Shown here one piece after another: positions 8,795-16,833 of a stretch of DNA of 64,000 bases. The translations under genes were made by a program, and so were the position numbers. This stretch comes from Albidovulum sp. GTDB lineage: Bacteria; Pseudomonadota; Alphaproteobacteria; Rhodobacterales; Rhodobacteraceae. The notes beneath the pieces were generated by a model that was given only the letters and a program-made list of their open reading frames with translations, was not told the DNA's origin and made no database searches. The stretch is from contig JACKKB010000010.1 in the NCBI GenBank assembly GCA_020637635.1, forward strand, positions 62,001 through 126,000, in the 5' to 3' direction. Position 1 is the stretch's first letter. Each line of letters begins with the position of its first letter.

Positions 8795-10144
8795 TTGCCC
8801 GACAGCAGCCATCTCTTCTATCAGACCGGCGGCCGGCGACCGATGCTGGAACGGGCCGAGGGCGTCTATATCTGGGACGTGAACGGCCGGCGCTATCTTG
8901 ACGGATCCTCCGGCGCGATGGTCAGCAACATCGGCCATTCGGACCTTCGCGTCATCGACGCGATGCGGCGCCAGATGGGCAAGGCGACCTTCGGCTACCG
9001 GCTGCATTTCGAGACCGAGCCGGGCGAGAGGCTGGCGGCGAAGGTGGCGCGGCTCTGCCCGGCGGGGATGGAACGGGTGTTCTTCGTCTCCGGCGGGTCC
9101 GAGGCGGTGGAAAGCGCGATCAAGCTGGCGCGGCAATATGCGGTCACGGTCGGGCAGGGCTCGCGCTGGAAGGTGATTTCGCGCCGCCCCAGCTATCACG
9201 GCTCGACGTTTGGCGCTCTGGCGCTGACGGGCTACGCGCCGCTCAGCGATCCGTTCCTGCCGATGATGCAGGCGATGCCCGGTATCCCGGCCCCGCGCGC
9301 CTATCTCGACGGGCTCGACATGGCCGATCCGGCCACCGGGCTGCATTACGCGTCCATGCTCGAGGCAAAGATCCTCGAGGAAGGCGCCGAGAGCGTGCTC
9401 GCCTTCATCCAGGAACCGGTCGGCGGCGCCTCGACCGGGGCGCTGGTACCGCCGGCGGGCTACATGACGGCCATCCGCGAGATCTGCGACCGCCATGGCA
9501 TCCTGCTCATCCATGACGAGGTCATGTCGGGCGGCGGGCGGACGGGTCGCTTCCTCGGCGCCGAACATTGGGGCGTAGCACCCGACATCATCGCCCTTTC
9601 CAAGGGGTTCGGCGCGGGCTATGCGCCGCTCGGCGCGATGATCGCCCATGAAAGGCTGGTCGGGACGGTCCTCGATGCGGGCGGTTTCGTTCACGGCTTC
9701 ACCTATGCCGGTAATCCGCTGGCCTGCGCGGCCGGCCTTGCGGTGCTGGAGGTGATCGAGGCCGACGACCTGATCGGCAATGCGGCCAGGATCGGGGCGG
9801 TGCTGAAATCCCGGCTGAACGACCTGATGCGGCGCTTCGACTTCATCGGCGACGTTCGCGGCGAGGGGCTGCTGCTGGCCTTCGAACTGGTCTCCGACCG
9901 CCGGACGATGGCACCGCTGCCAAGGGCGCTGTCGGCCCATGTCGAACTGGTCGAGATGGCCTATGAGGAAGGGCTGGTGATCTATTCCCGACGGAGCCGC
10001 AACGGCGTCGAGGGGGATCACTTCCTGGTCTGCCCTCCCATGATCGCGACCCTGGAGCATGTCGACGAGATCATGCAGAAACTGACGGTCTCGCTGGAGA
10101 AGTTCGAACGCAGGTTCGGCCCCGCGCTGACGCTTGGCGCCTGA
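8795..10144 (+). CDS. Class III (omega-type) PLP-dependent aminotransferase
   Basis: A 449-residue aminotransferase of subgroup III, the family that removes omega- or beta-amino groups from diamines, beta-alanine, GABA and similar substrates using pyruvate or 2-oxoglutarate. The PLP Schiff-base lysine is Lys270 in ALSKGFGAGYAPL. The cofactor-binding aspartate lies in LLIHDEVMSGGGRTG. The start codon is TTG, only four bases after the ATPase stop, which implies translational coupling. The gene sits between an amine-type importer and a BKACE gene. An attractive reading is that it makes a beta-keto acid from a beta-amino acid for the next enzyme. That role is inferred. Confidence 0.9.
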   Translation: MPDSSHLFYQTGGRRPMLERAEGVYIWDVNGRRYLDGSSGAMVSNIGHSDLRVIDAMRRQMGKATFGYRLHFETEPGERLAAKVARLCPAGMERVFFVSGGSEAVESAIKLARQYAVTVGQGSRWKVISRRPSYHGSTFGALALTGYAPLSDPFLPMMQAMPGIPAPRAYLDGLDMADPATGLHYASMLEAKILEEGAESVLAFIQEPVGGASTGALVPPAGYMTAIREICDRHGILLIHDEVMSGGGRTGRFLGAEHWGVAPDIIALSKGFGAGYAPLGAMIAHERLVGTVLDAGGFVHGFTYAGNPLACAAGLAVLEVIEADDLIGNAARIGAVLKSRLNDLMRRFDFIGDVRGEGLLLAFELVSDRRTMAPLPRALSAHVELVEMAYEEGLVIYSRRSRNGVEGDHFLVCPPMIATLEHVDEIMQKLTVSLEKFERRFGPALTLGA

Positions 10145-10155
10145 AAGGGGTCGCA

Positions 10156-11082
10156 ATGTCCAAGATCATCATTTCCTGTGCCGTCACGGGCTCGATCCAT
10201 ACGCCGTCGATGTCGCCCTACCTGCCGGCAACCCCGGGCGAGATTGCGGCGCAGGCCATCGGCGCGGCCAGGGCAGGGGCCGCCATCCTGCATCTGCATG
10301 CGCGGGATCCGGAGACGGGCCGGCCCTCGGCAGCGGTCGGGGACTACATGGCCTTTCTGCCGGCCATCAAGGGCGGCACCGATGCGGTGGTGAACCTGAC
10401 GACCGGGGGCAGTGCCGTGATGACACTGGAAGACCGCCTCGCCGGGCCGAAGGCGGCGCGGCCGGAGATGTGCTCGCTCAACATGGGCACGATGAACTTC
10501 GCGCTCTACCCGTTGCTGGGCAAGCGCACCGAATGGCTGCACGACTGGGAAGAACCCTTCCTGCGCAATTCCGACGATCTCGTCTTCAAGAACACGCCAC
10601 GCGACATCGCGGCCGTCCTGCAGACGATGGGCCGCGAGCGCGGCGCGAAGTTCGAGTTCGAGTGCTACGATATCGGCCATCTCCACATGCTGCGCCATTT
10701 CGTCGATCGCGGCCTGGTCGAGGGGCCGGTCTTCATCCAGTTCGTCCTCGGCGTTCTCGGCGGCGCCGCCGCGGACCCCGCGCATTTCCTCCATCTGAAG
10801 CAGACCGCGGATCGGCTTTTCGGCGAGAGCTACCTGTTTTCGGTTCTGGCCGCCGGGCGGATGCAGATGCCGATGGCGGCGATCGCGGCGGGCCTCGGCG
10901 GCCATGTCCGGGTCGGGCTGGAAGACAGTCTCTACATCGCCAGGGGCCGGCTGGCGCGCTCGAATGCCGAGCAGGTCGCCAAGGTCCGCACCATTGTCGA
11001 GGCCCTCGGCCGGGAGATCGCCAGCGCCGACGAGGCGCGGGCGATGCTGGGGCTGAAGGGCCAGGCGGAGGTGGGGTTCTGA
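10156..11082 (+). CDS. Beta-keto acid cleavage enzyme (BKACE, former DUF849)
   Basis: A 308-residue zinc enzyme of the BKACE family, whose founding member Kce cleaves 3-keto-5-aminohexanoate with acetyl-CoA to give acetoacetate and an aminoacyl-CoA. The zinc ligands of the family are visible: His46 and His48 in ILHLHARDP, and Glu256 in RVGLEDSLY. The start MSKIIISCAVTGSIHTPS is typical. Members differ in substrate, and the sequence alone does not name it. The position after a class III aminotransferase fits cleavage of a keto acid made by transamination of a beta-amino acid. It is separated by 11 bases from the aminotransferase and 3 bases from the GNAT gene. Confidence 0.92.
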   Translation: MSKIIISCAVTGSIHTPSMSPYLPATPGEIAAQAIGAARAGAAILHLHARDPETGRPSAAVGDYMAFLPAIKGGTDAVVNLTTGGSAVMTLEDRLAGPKAARPEMCSLNMGTMNFALYPLLGKRTEWLHDWEEPFLRNSDDLVFKNTPRDIAAVLQTMGRERGAKFEFECYDIGHLHMLRHFVDRGLVEGPVFIQFVLGVLGGAAADPAHFLHLKQTADRLFGESYLFSVLAAGRMQMPMAAIAAGLGGHVRVGLEDSLYIARGRLARSNAEQVAKVRTIVEALGREIASADEARAMLGLKGQAEVGF

Positions 11083-11085
11083 GCC

Positions 11086-11568
11086 ATGGACGGTATCCGG
11101 ATCAGGCCGGCCGAACGCCGGGACGCGCCGCAGATCAACGCCGCCCTGCGCGCTCTCTCCCGGACCATGGGCGATACCCACGCCGCAGACGACCGGCTGA
11201 TCGAACGCGCGGGGTTCGGCGAGACGCCCGCCTTCCACGCGCTTCTGGCCGAGCAGGCGGGCGCGGTCATCGGCGCCGCCCTCTATTCGCCCCTCCTCTC
11301 GACGACGCGGGGAGCGACCGGCGCCCATGTCTCCGACCTCTGGGTGGCGGCGGCCTTGCGCGGCCAGGGGCTGGGCGCGCGGCTGCTGGCGGCGGTTCGG
11401 GACCGGGCGCAGGCGCAATGGGGCGCGGGTTTCCTGCGGCTCGCGGTCTATCACGACAATCACCGGGCCGCCGCATTCTACGCTGGTCTGGGGTTCCTGC
11501 CGGCATCGGCCGAAACTACAATGACACTGCAGGGAGCCGCGCTCGCGGCGATAGGGGAGGCACCGTGA
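11086..11568 (+). CDS. GNAT-family N-acetyltransferase
   Basis: A 160-residue protein of the GNAT superfamily, which transfers an acetyl group from acetyl-CoA to an amine. The acetyl-CoA-binding motif A is seen as VSDLWVAAALRGQGLGARLL at about residues 80-99. The C-terminal beta-strand/helix pair is LAVYHDNHRAAAFYAGLGF. The substrate cannot be read from sequence. It overlaps the start of the deacetylase gene by four bases, so an acetylating and a deacetylating enzyme are translationally coupled in one operon. That is unusual for a simple catabolic route. Confidence 0.85.
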   Translation: MDGIRIRPAERRDAPQINAALRALSRTMGDTHAADDRLIERAGFGETPAFHALLAEQAGAVIGAALYSPLLSTTRGATGAHVSDLWVAAALRGQGLGARLLAAVRDRAQAQWGAGFLRLAVYHDNHRAAAFYAGLGFLPASAETTMTLQGAALAAIGEAP

Positions 11569-12587
11569 AAGCCATTTTCGACGACCGTCAGCGCGCGCAC
11601 GATCCCAAGCACTTCATGGCCAACGGGCAATCGCTGCCGAATCCCGAACAGCCGCGCCGGATCACGGTTCTGAGCGCCGCCGCCGTGCAGGCGGGCTGCA
11701 GCTTCGAGGCGCCGCGGGACCACGGGCCCGGCCCGATCGCGGCCATCCACTCGCCCGAGTATCTGACGTTCCTGAAGACCATCCACCGGCGCTGGAGCCG
11801 GATCGAGGGCGCCTCGGACGAGGTGATCCCGAATATCCATCCGGACCGGCGCACCGCCAGCTATCCCCGTTCCGCTGTCGGCCAGGCGGGGTTCCATCAG
11901 GCCGATACCGCCTGTCCCATCGCTGCCGGAACCTGGGATGCGGCCTATTGGTCGGCGCAGAGCGCGCTCGGCGCGGTCGATGCGCTGCTCGCCGGAGAGC
12001 GTTCCGTCTATGCCCTCTGTCGCCCGCCCGGCCACCACGCCTTCGGCGATCTGGCCGGTGGGTTCTGCTTTCTCAACAACGCGGCGATCGCGGCCGAGGC
12101 GCTGCTGGCCGCAGGTCGCCGCCCGGCGATCCTCGATATCGACGTGCACCACGGCAACGGCACGCAGGGCATCTTCTTTCACCGCCGCGATGTGCTGACC
12201 GTGTCGATCCACGCCGATCCGATCCGGTTCTACCCGTTCTTCTGGGGTCACGCCGGCGAGCGGGGCGCGGGCGAGGGGATGGGCTACAATCTGAACCTGC
12301 CGATGCCGCGCGGGACGACGGATGCGGAATTCCTCGACGTCCTCGAAACCGCCCTGGCACGCATCGCCGCGTTCGGGGCCGACGCGATCGTGCTGGCGCT
12401 TGGCCTCGACGCCCATGAAAACGATCCCTTCCTGGGCTTCAAGGTCACCACCGCCGGCTTTGCCCGCATCGCGGCTGCGATCGCGGCGGCCCGGCTGGAC
12501 ACGGTGATCGTTCAGGAAGGCGGCTATCTCTCCGAGGACCTGGGGTCGAACCTGACGAGCTTTCTGACCGGCTTTGAGGGCGGGTGA
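11565..12587 (+). CDS. Histone-deacetylase-family acetylpolyamine amidohydrolase-like protein
   Basis: A 340-residue zinc deacetylase of the class II HDAC/acetylpolyamine amidohydrolase family, which removes acetyl groups from N-acetylated amines. The tandem catalytic histidines are His157-His158 in RPPGHHAFGD. The zinc ligands are Asp193 and His195 in DIDVHHGNGT, and Asp282 in GLDAHENDP. The start is a GTG overlapping the GNAT stop, preceded by AGGGGAGG. The same frame is open far upstream, but that part is only the antisense-like shadow of the preceding genes. Length and motifs match AphA-type proteins. It is the last gene of the operon. The substrate is inferred to be an acetylated diamine or amino acid. 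Confidence 0.88.
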   Translation: MKAIFDDRQRAHDPKHFMANGQSLPNPEQPRRITVLSAAAVQAGCSFEAPRDHGPGPIAAIHSPEYLTFLKTIHRRWSRIEGASDEVIPNIHPDRRTASYPRSAVGQAGFHQADTACPIAAGTWDAAYWSAQSALGAVDALLAGERSVYALCRPPGHHAFGDLAGGFCFLNNAAIAAEALLAAGRRPAILDIDVHHGNGTQGIFFHRRDVLTVSIHADPIRFYPFFWGHAGERGAGEGMGYNLNLPMPRGTTDAEFLDVLETALARIAAFGADAIVLALGLDAHENDPFLGFKVTTAGFARIAAAIAAARLDTVIVQEGGYLSEDLGSNLTSFLTGFEGG

Positions 12588-12655
12588 GGCACGCCCCGGG
12601 GCGCGGTTCAGGCCGGCTCCCGGCTCTGCCGCCGGGCGGGATGGCCGGGAGCGGG

Positions 12656-12703
12656 CGGGACTTGCCCGTCACCGGGCGGGCGGGGCTTGCCCGTCACCGG
12701 GCG
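12656..12703. repeat. 25-base tandem repeat, two copies
   Basis: Two near-identical copies of CGGG(A/G)CTTGCCCGTCACC followed by GGGCG are spaced 25 bases apart. They lie in the gap between the deacetylase gene and the 3' end of the gamma-glutamyltransferase gene. No function is evident. Confidence 0.7.
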
Positions 12704-12779
12704 AGGGATCGCTGCGCCGGCGCCAAGGGGCGGTCGGCCGTAAGGCCGGTCTGCGCCGCCTCTCCCGGTCCGGGGGCCG

Positions 12780-14345
12780 TCAAAGGGCACCCTTTGCCGA
12801 CCGGCGCACCCCGGCGGCACCGCCGTCGGGAAGGCAAGGGTCGTTCATCCCGACCATGACATCGCCCTCTCGCGCGACGCCGGACGGGCAGGCGTAGAGC
12901 TTGGGCATCACGACGTTGCCCGAGATTTCCAGACTGTGATGCCGCGCGAGTTCATCCAGAACCGCTTGCCCCAGCCTGGGGTTGGCGCGCAGGCTGCCAC
13001 GATGCGAGGCGTCGATCCGCGGGGAATGGAACGCCTGCTCCAGTGACATCCCGAAATCGAGCATCAGCGCCGCGATCTGCGAGACGCAGGGCATGATGAG
13101 GTCTCCCCCCGATGCGCCGATGGCGAAGATGGCCTTGCCGTCGCGGACCGCCACCGTCGGCACCATGTTGGAAGAATTGATCCGCTTGCCGCCTTGCATC
13201 GACGTGCGCAGCCCGGGACGCGGGTCGAAGTAGCTGACCCCGTTGTTCAGGGCGAGCCCGGTTTCGGGCAGCGTGATCCCGGCGCCGAAATGGTCGAGCA
13301 ACGTATAGGTCACGGCGACCATGTTGCCATCGGCATCGGCGGCAGAGAGCGACGAGGTCGAACTGCCGACCTCGGCAAGGGTGCCGTTGCGGGCGCGGTG
13401 GGCGTGCCAGGCCCGCTCCAGCGCCTCGGCGTAGATGCGCCAGCTACCGGGTGTGGGAACCGGCGGCGGTTCGGGCAGTTCCGCGGCCACATGCGCGAGG
13501 AAATCGCGCTGCCGCGGGCCGCCGCTCTGTTCGCCCGGCGTATGAATGATCGCGCCGCGATGCGTGGCCCGCATCGGCTCGTGTTCCATGACCCGGTAGG
13601 CCGCGAGATCGTCGCGCGTCATCCGGCTGCCCTGCGCCCGCAACTCGCGCACCAGATCGCGCCCGAGATCGCCGCGATAGAATCCCTCGGCGCCGGTTTC
13701 CGCGAGGCGGCGCAGGGTGCGGGCGAGGTTGGGGATCTTCATCGTCGCGCCCGGCAAGAGCGGCGCGCCCCCGGGCAGATAGATCGAGGCGGCAACCGGA
13801 TCCTTCGCGAGGATATCCATTTCGGAGGCGATCATCAGCGTGCAGAACCAGCTGGCCGGTATCCCGCCTTCGGCAAGCTCGATCGCCGGGACGAGCGCGT
13901 CTGCCAGCGACTTGCGGCCGAAGGACCTGAGGGCATGGTCGAAGCCGGCGACGGCGCCGGGCACGGTCACGGCGCGCGCGCCCTGGGTGTTGGCGAAGTC
14001 CCTGACCGCCGGAAACCCCATCGAGGTGGCCGGCAACGTGCTGTCGATCGGATAGTCGGTCCGGTCGAGTTCCGCCGGCAGCACGCCCTGGAAATCGAGC
14101 GCGATGGCGCGTTTCTCGCGGGCCAGCCACACGACCATGAAGCCGCTGCCGCCGAGGCCGCACATCCAGGGTTCCACCGCGCCAAGCGCAAACGCCGCGG
14201 CCACGGCGGCGTCGACCGCATTGCCGCCCCGCGCCAGCATTGTCGCGCCTGCGCGGGCCGCCGCGATGTGCTGGGCGGCGACCATGCCGCCGTCGCCGGT
14301 CACCGCGGGCTTTGTCGTTATCCACTGATCGGCTGCCGTCACCAT
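12780..14345 (-). CDS. Gamma-glutamyltransferase-family protein (no signal peptide)
   Basis: A 521-residue N-terminal nucleophile hydrolase of the gamma-glutamyltransferase family, made as a precursor that cuts itself before a threonine. The expected nucleophile is Thr330, in SSTSSLSAADADGN. The usual Thr-Thr-His is changed to Thr-Ser-Ser. Downstream family motifs are GLALNNGVSYFDPRPG and GASGGDLIM. The start at 14345 is chosen for the GAGAGAGGCAGG just upstream; an earlier in-frame ATG at 14456 lies inside the divergent gene. No signal peptide is present, unlike periplasmic Ggt enzymes, so it probably acts in the cytoplasm on an imported gamma-glutamyl or acyl-amide compound. It diverges from a GntR regulator and a Pot-type importer. 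Confidence 0.85.
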   Translation of the reverse strand: MVTAADQWITTKPAVTGDGGMVAAQHIAAARAGATMLARGGNAVDAAVAAAFALGAVEPWMCGLGGSGFMVVWLAREKRAIALDFQGVLPAELDRTDYPIDSTLPATSMGFPAVRDFANTQGARAVTVPGAVAGFDHALRSFGRKSLADALVPAIELAEGGIPASWFCTLMIASEMDILAKDPVAASIYLPGGAPLLPGATMKIPNLARTLRRLAETGAEGFYRGDLGRDLVRELRAQGSRMTRDDLAAYRVMEHEPMRATHRGAIIHTPGEQSGGPRQRDFLAHVAAELPEPPPVPTPGSWRIYAEALERAWHAHRARNGTLAEVGSSTSSLSAADADGNMVAVTYTLLDHFGAGITLPETGLALNNGVSYFDPRPGLRTSMQGGKRINSSNMVPTVAVRDGKAIFAIGASGGDLIMPCVSQIAALMLDFGMSLEQAFHSPRIDASHRGSLRANPRLGQAVLDELARHHSLEISGNVVMPKLYACPSGVAREGDVMVGMNDPCLPDGGAAGVRRSAKGAL

Positions 14346-14403
14346 CGCCTGCCTCTCTCCCGCGAACGAATCTGTTGCGTGCCTCCGTTGCTTCGGTATA
14401 TGG

Positions 14404-14426
14404 TTAAATATATTGAAAGATATATC
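14404..14426. promoter_or_regulatory. AT-rich inverted repeat in divergent ggt/gntR promoter region
   Basis: ATATAT arms flank the centre TGAAAG at 14408-14425 in an otherwise GC-rich intergenic gap of 97 bases. The GntR/FCD gene starts at 14443 and the gamma-glutamyltransferase gene diverges at 14345. AT-rich dyads here often contain both the promoter and the site for the local GntR regulator. Assignment as operator is tentative. Confidence 0.4.
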
Positions 14427-14442
14427 AAGCGGGTCCTGAGCC

Positions 14443-15105
14443 GTGAGCAGACGCAAGAGCGACGAGGCTTACCTGGAACTGCGCCGCCGGATCATGGTGG
14501 CGGAGCTTCCGCCGAACAGTCTGATCGACGAGAAGCTTCTGGTCGACGACCTGAAGGTGGGGCGGACCCCGTTCCGCGAGGCGGTGTTGCGGCTCGCCCA
14601 AGAGGGTCTCGTCGTGTCGATGGGGCGGCGCGGCTATGTGGTCGCGGGGGCGGCGCCGGCCGATCTGATGCGCGCCTACGAACTTCGCCAGGAGATCGAA
14701 TGCTTCACTGCCGGGCTGGCGGCGGACAGACGCACCGCAGAGGACATCGCCGGCTTCGACGCCTTCCTCGCCCGGATCGACGCGGAAATCGACGCGCAGG
14801 ACGGCAATTCGGCCTGGGACCTCGCGATCGACGAGGAGTTCCATCACCGCATCGCCCTCGCCTCGGACAATCCCTTCGCGCAACGGACGCTGTCGTCGCT
14901 CTACGGGCTCTCGGTGCGCAGCCTCTACGTCTCTCAGGTGCCGGCCACGCTGGTGCGGGACGAGCTTGAGAGTTACCGCGCCGTTCTTAACGCGATCCGG
15001 ATGCGTGACGCAGCGGCCGCGCGAAAGGCGATGGCGCAGCACCTGACCTTCGGCCCGGTACCGCTCCGATCCGCGGCCAGGAGCCAAGGCAAGCAGGTGC
15101 TGTGA
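14443..15105 (+). CDS. GntR-family regulator with FCD domain
   Basis: A 220-residue regulator of the FadR subfamily. The N-terminal winged helix (about residues 8-70) contains LIDEKLLVDDLKVGRTPFRE. The C-terminal all-helical FCD domain includes the metal-site-type histidines of the family, in DEEFHHRIALASDNPF and in AMAQHL. The start is GTG at 14443. Its stop overlaps the next permease start, so it is the first gene of the importer operon and probably regulates it, together with the divergent gamma-glutamyltransferase gene. FCD proteins usually bind small carboxylic or amino acids; the ligand is unknown. Confidence 0.92.
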   Translation: MSRRKSDEAYLELRRRIMVAELPPNSLIDEKLLVDDLKVGRTPFREAVLRLAQEGLVVSMGRRGYVVAGAAPADLMRAYELRQEIECFTAGLAADRRTAEDIAGFDAFLARIDAEIDAQDGNSAWDLAIDEEFHHRIALASDNPFAQRTLSSLYGLSVRSLYVSQVPATLVRDELESYRAVLNAIRMRDAAAARKAMAQHLTFGPVPLRSAARSQGKQVL

Positions 15106-15962
15106 TGCGGCGGGCCCTACGCGAAAGGATCGAGACGGGGGCGATGCTGGCGCCCTCGGTCGTCCTTCTGACGCTCTTCGTTCTGGTTCCGCTCTGCGTC
15201 GTCGCCGCCTTCAGCTTTGCCCTGCGCGATCCCTACGGCGCGGTTCTTCCGGGCTTCACGCTCGACAACTACCGCGACCTTTTCCAGAGCGTCTATCTTC
15301 TGGTCTTCGCCAACTCGTTCAAGCTTGCCGCCACGACGACGCTCCTGTGCCTTCTGGTCGGATACCCGGTTGCCTATTTCATCGCCTTCAAGGCGGGGCG
15401 TGCGGCGCCGGCGCTTCTGCTCTTGCTGCTCATCCCGTTCTGGATCAACTTCCTGATCCGCATCTCGGCCTGGGTCGTGCTGCTGGGCCGCGGCGGGCTG
15501 ATCAATCAGGGCGCGATGGCACTGGGGCTGCTGGACACGCCGGTCGGCATGCTCGGCACCTATGGCGCGACGCTCGTCGGCATGGTCTATGCCTTCCTTC
15601 CGATCACCGTTTTCCCCATCTATGCGGCACTGACGCCGATCGACCGGCGGCTTGTCGAGGCCGGGGCCGATCTCGGCGCCGGGCCGGCAGAGACGTTCCT
15701 TCGCATCACGCTTCCGCTTTCGCTTCCCGGCGTTCTGGCTGCGGCGCTCTTCGTCTTCGTGCCGTCGATGGGTGTCTTCGCGATCCCGGTTCTGCTTGGC
15801 GGCGGCAAGGAGATCATCCTCGGCAACCTCATCGTCCAGCTCTTTCTCGAGTTCCGCAACATCCCGCTCGGCGCCGCGGTCTCGATCCTGCTGCTGGCGT
15901 TCTCGGGTGTCGGCATCCTGCTTTACATGCGCGCGCTCGGCCGGGTGGAGGCGATGAAATGA
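15105..15962 (+). CDS. ABC transporter permease, PotB-type (second importer)
   Basis: A 285-residue inner-membrane permease of the second Pot-type importer, with six hydrophobic helices. The EAA loop lies near residues 183-205 (VEAGADLGAGPAETFLRITL). The ATG at 15105 overlaps the regulator's stop codon; a GTG one codon earlier is an equal alternative. A conserved FWINFLIRISAWVVLLG segment matches PotB proteins. The stop codon overlaps the start of the next permease. Substrate unknown. Confidence 0.9.
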   Translation: MRRALRERIETGAMLAPSVVLLTLFVLVPLCVVAAFSFALRDPYGAVLPGFTLDNYRDLFQSVYLLVFANSFKLAATTTLLCLLVGYPVAYFIAFKAGRAAPALLLLLLIPFWINFLIRISAWVVLLGRGGLINQGAMALGLLDTPVGMLGTYGATLVGMVYAFLPITVFPIYAALTPIDRRLVEAGADLGAGPAETFLRITLPLSLPGVLAAALFVFVPSMGVFAIPVLLGGGKEIILGNLIVQLFLEFRNIPLGAAVSILLLAFSGVGILLYMRALGRVEAMK

Positions 15963-16795
15963 GCGCGACGGGCACGGCGCGGCGCGGGCCGGGGTGGATC
16001 ACCCGGACTTTCGTTCACGGCATCTCGGGCTGGCTTACGCTTCTGACCTTCATCTTCATGCTGGCGCCGATAGTCGTCCTGATCGCCTTCGCGTTCAATT
16101 CCGGGCGCTCGACGGTGGTCTGGACGGGTTTCTCTCTCGACTGGTTCGCCAAGGTCTGGAGCAACCGTCATATCGCGCGCGCCCTCAATGTCAGCCTCGT
16201 CGTGGCCATCGCCAGCGCCGCGATCGCCACGGCGATCGGCGCGCTGGCGGCGATCGCGATCACGCGCCGGCAGTTTCCGGGCCGCGACGTGCTCGGTGCC
16301 GCGCTGGCCGCGCCACTCGTTCTGCCCGAGATCGTGCTCGGGGTGGCGCTTCTCGTATTCATGTCCTATGCGGGCGTGTCGCTCGGCTATCGCACGATGA
16401 TCGTCGGCCATGTCCTCGTCTCGGTCCCCTTCGCGACACTCATCGTCCGGGCCGCGGCCTCCTCGCTCGATCCACAGCTGGAACACGCGGCCGCCGATCT
16501 CGGCGCCAACGAATGGCAGACCTTCCGAATGGTGACGCTGCCGCAGCTCATGCCGGCGCTCTTCACGTCCTTCATCCTCGCCGCGACGCTCTCGTTCGAC
16601 AACCTCGTGATGTCCACCTTCACCTCCGGTGTCGGCACGACGACCCTGCCGCTGCGCATCTACTCGATGCTGAAGCTCGGCATCACGCCCGAGATCAACG
16701 CGCTTGGCACGCTCTTGGTGCTGGCCAACGTGACCATCCTGTTTCTGGTCATGGGGCGCTATCTGCCCCTGATGCTGAAAACCAACCGGCGGTGA
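15959..16795 (+). CDS. ABC transporter permease, PotC-type (second importer)
   Basis: A 278-residue permease that pairs with the preceding PotB-type protein. The start ATG at 15959 overlaps the previous stop by four bases. Six hydrophobic segments are visible, with the EAA loop reading LEHAAADLGANEWQTFRMVT and then the family segment TLSFDNLVMSTFTSGVG. The frame is open well upstream of the chosen start, but that extension lies antiparallel to the preceding gene's meaning and is not coding. The binding-protein gene follows 38 bases later. Confidence 0.9.
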   Translation: MSATGTARRGPGWITRTFVHGISGWLTLLTFIFMLAPIVVLIAFAFNSGRSTVVWTGFSLDWFAKVWSNRHIARALNVSLVVAIASAAIATAIGALAAIAITRRQFPGRDVLGAALAAPLVLPEIVLGVALLVFMSYAGVSLGYRTMIVGHVLVSVPFATLIVRAAASSLDPQLEHAAADLGANEWQTFRMVTLPQLMPALFTSFILAATLSFDNLVMSTFTSGVGTTTLPLRIYSMLKLGITPEINALGTLLVLANVTILFLVMGRYLPLMLKTNRR

Positions 16796-16833
16796 ACGGC
16801 CGGCCCCTCCAACCTTCCGACAAGGAGATCAAA

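Noticed and set aside
10134..11564. Long N-terminal extension of the deacetylase reading frame (plus strand)
   Set aside because: This part overlaps BKACE and GNAT genes with intact motifs and has no family-like sequence. The real protein starts at the GTG at 11565 with AGGGGAGG upstream.
12600..12730. Considered as a CRISPR-like or REP element because of the 25-base repeat
   Set aside because: Only two adjacent copies without spacers of unique sequence, and no cas genes nearby.
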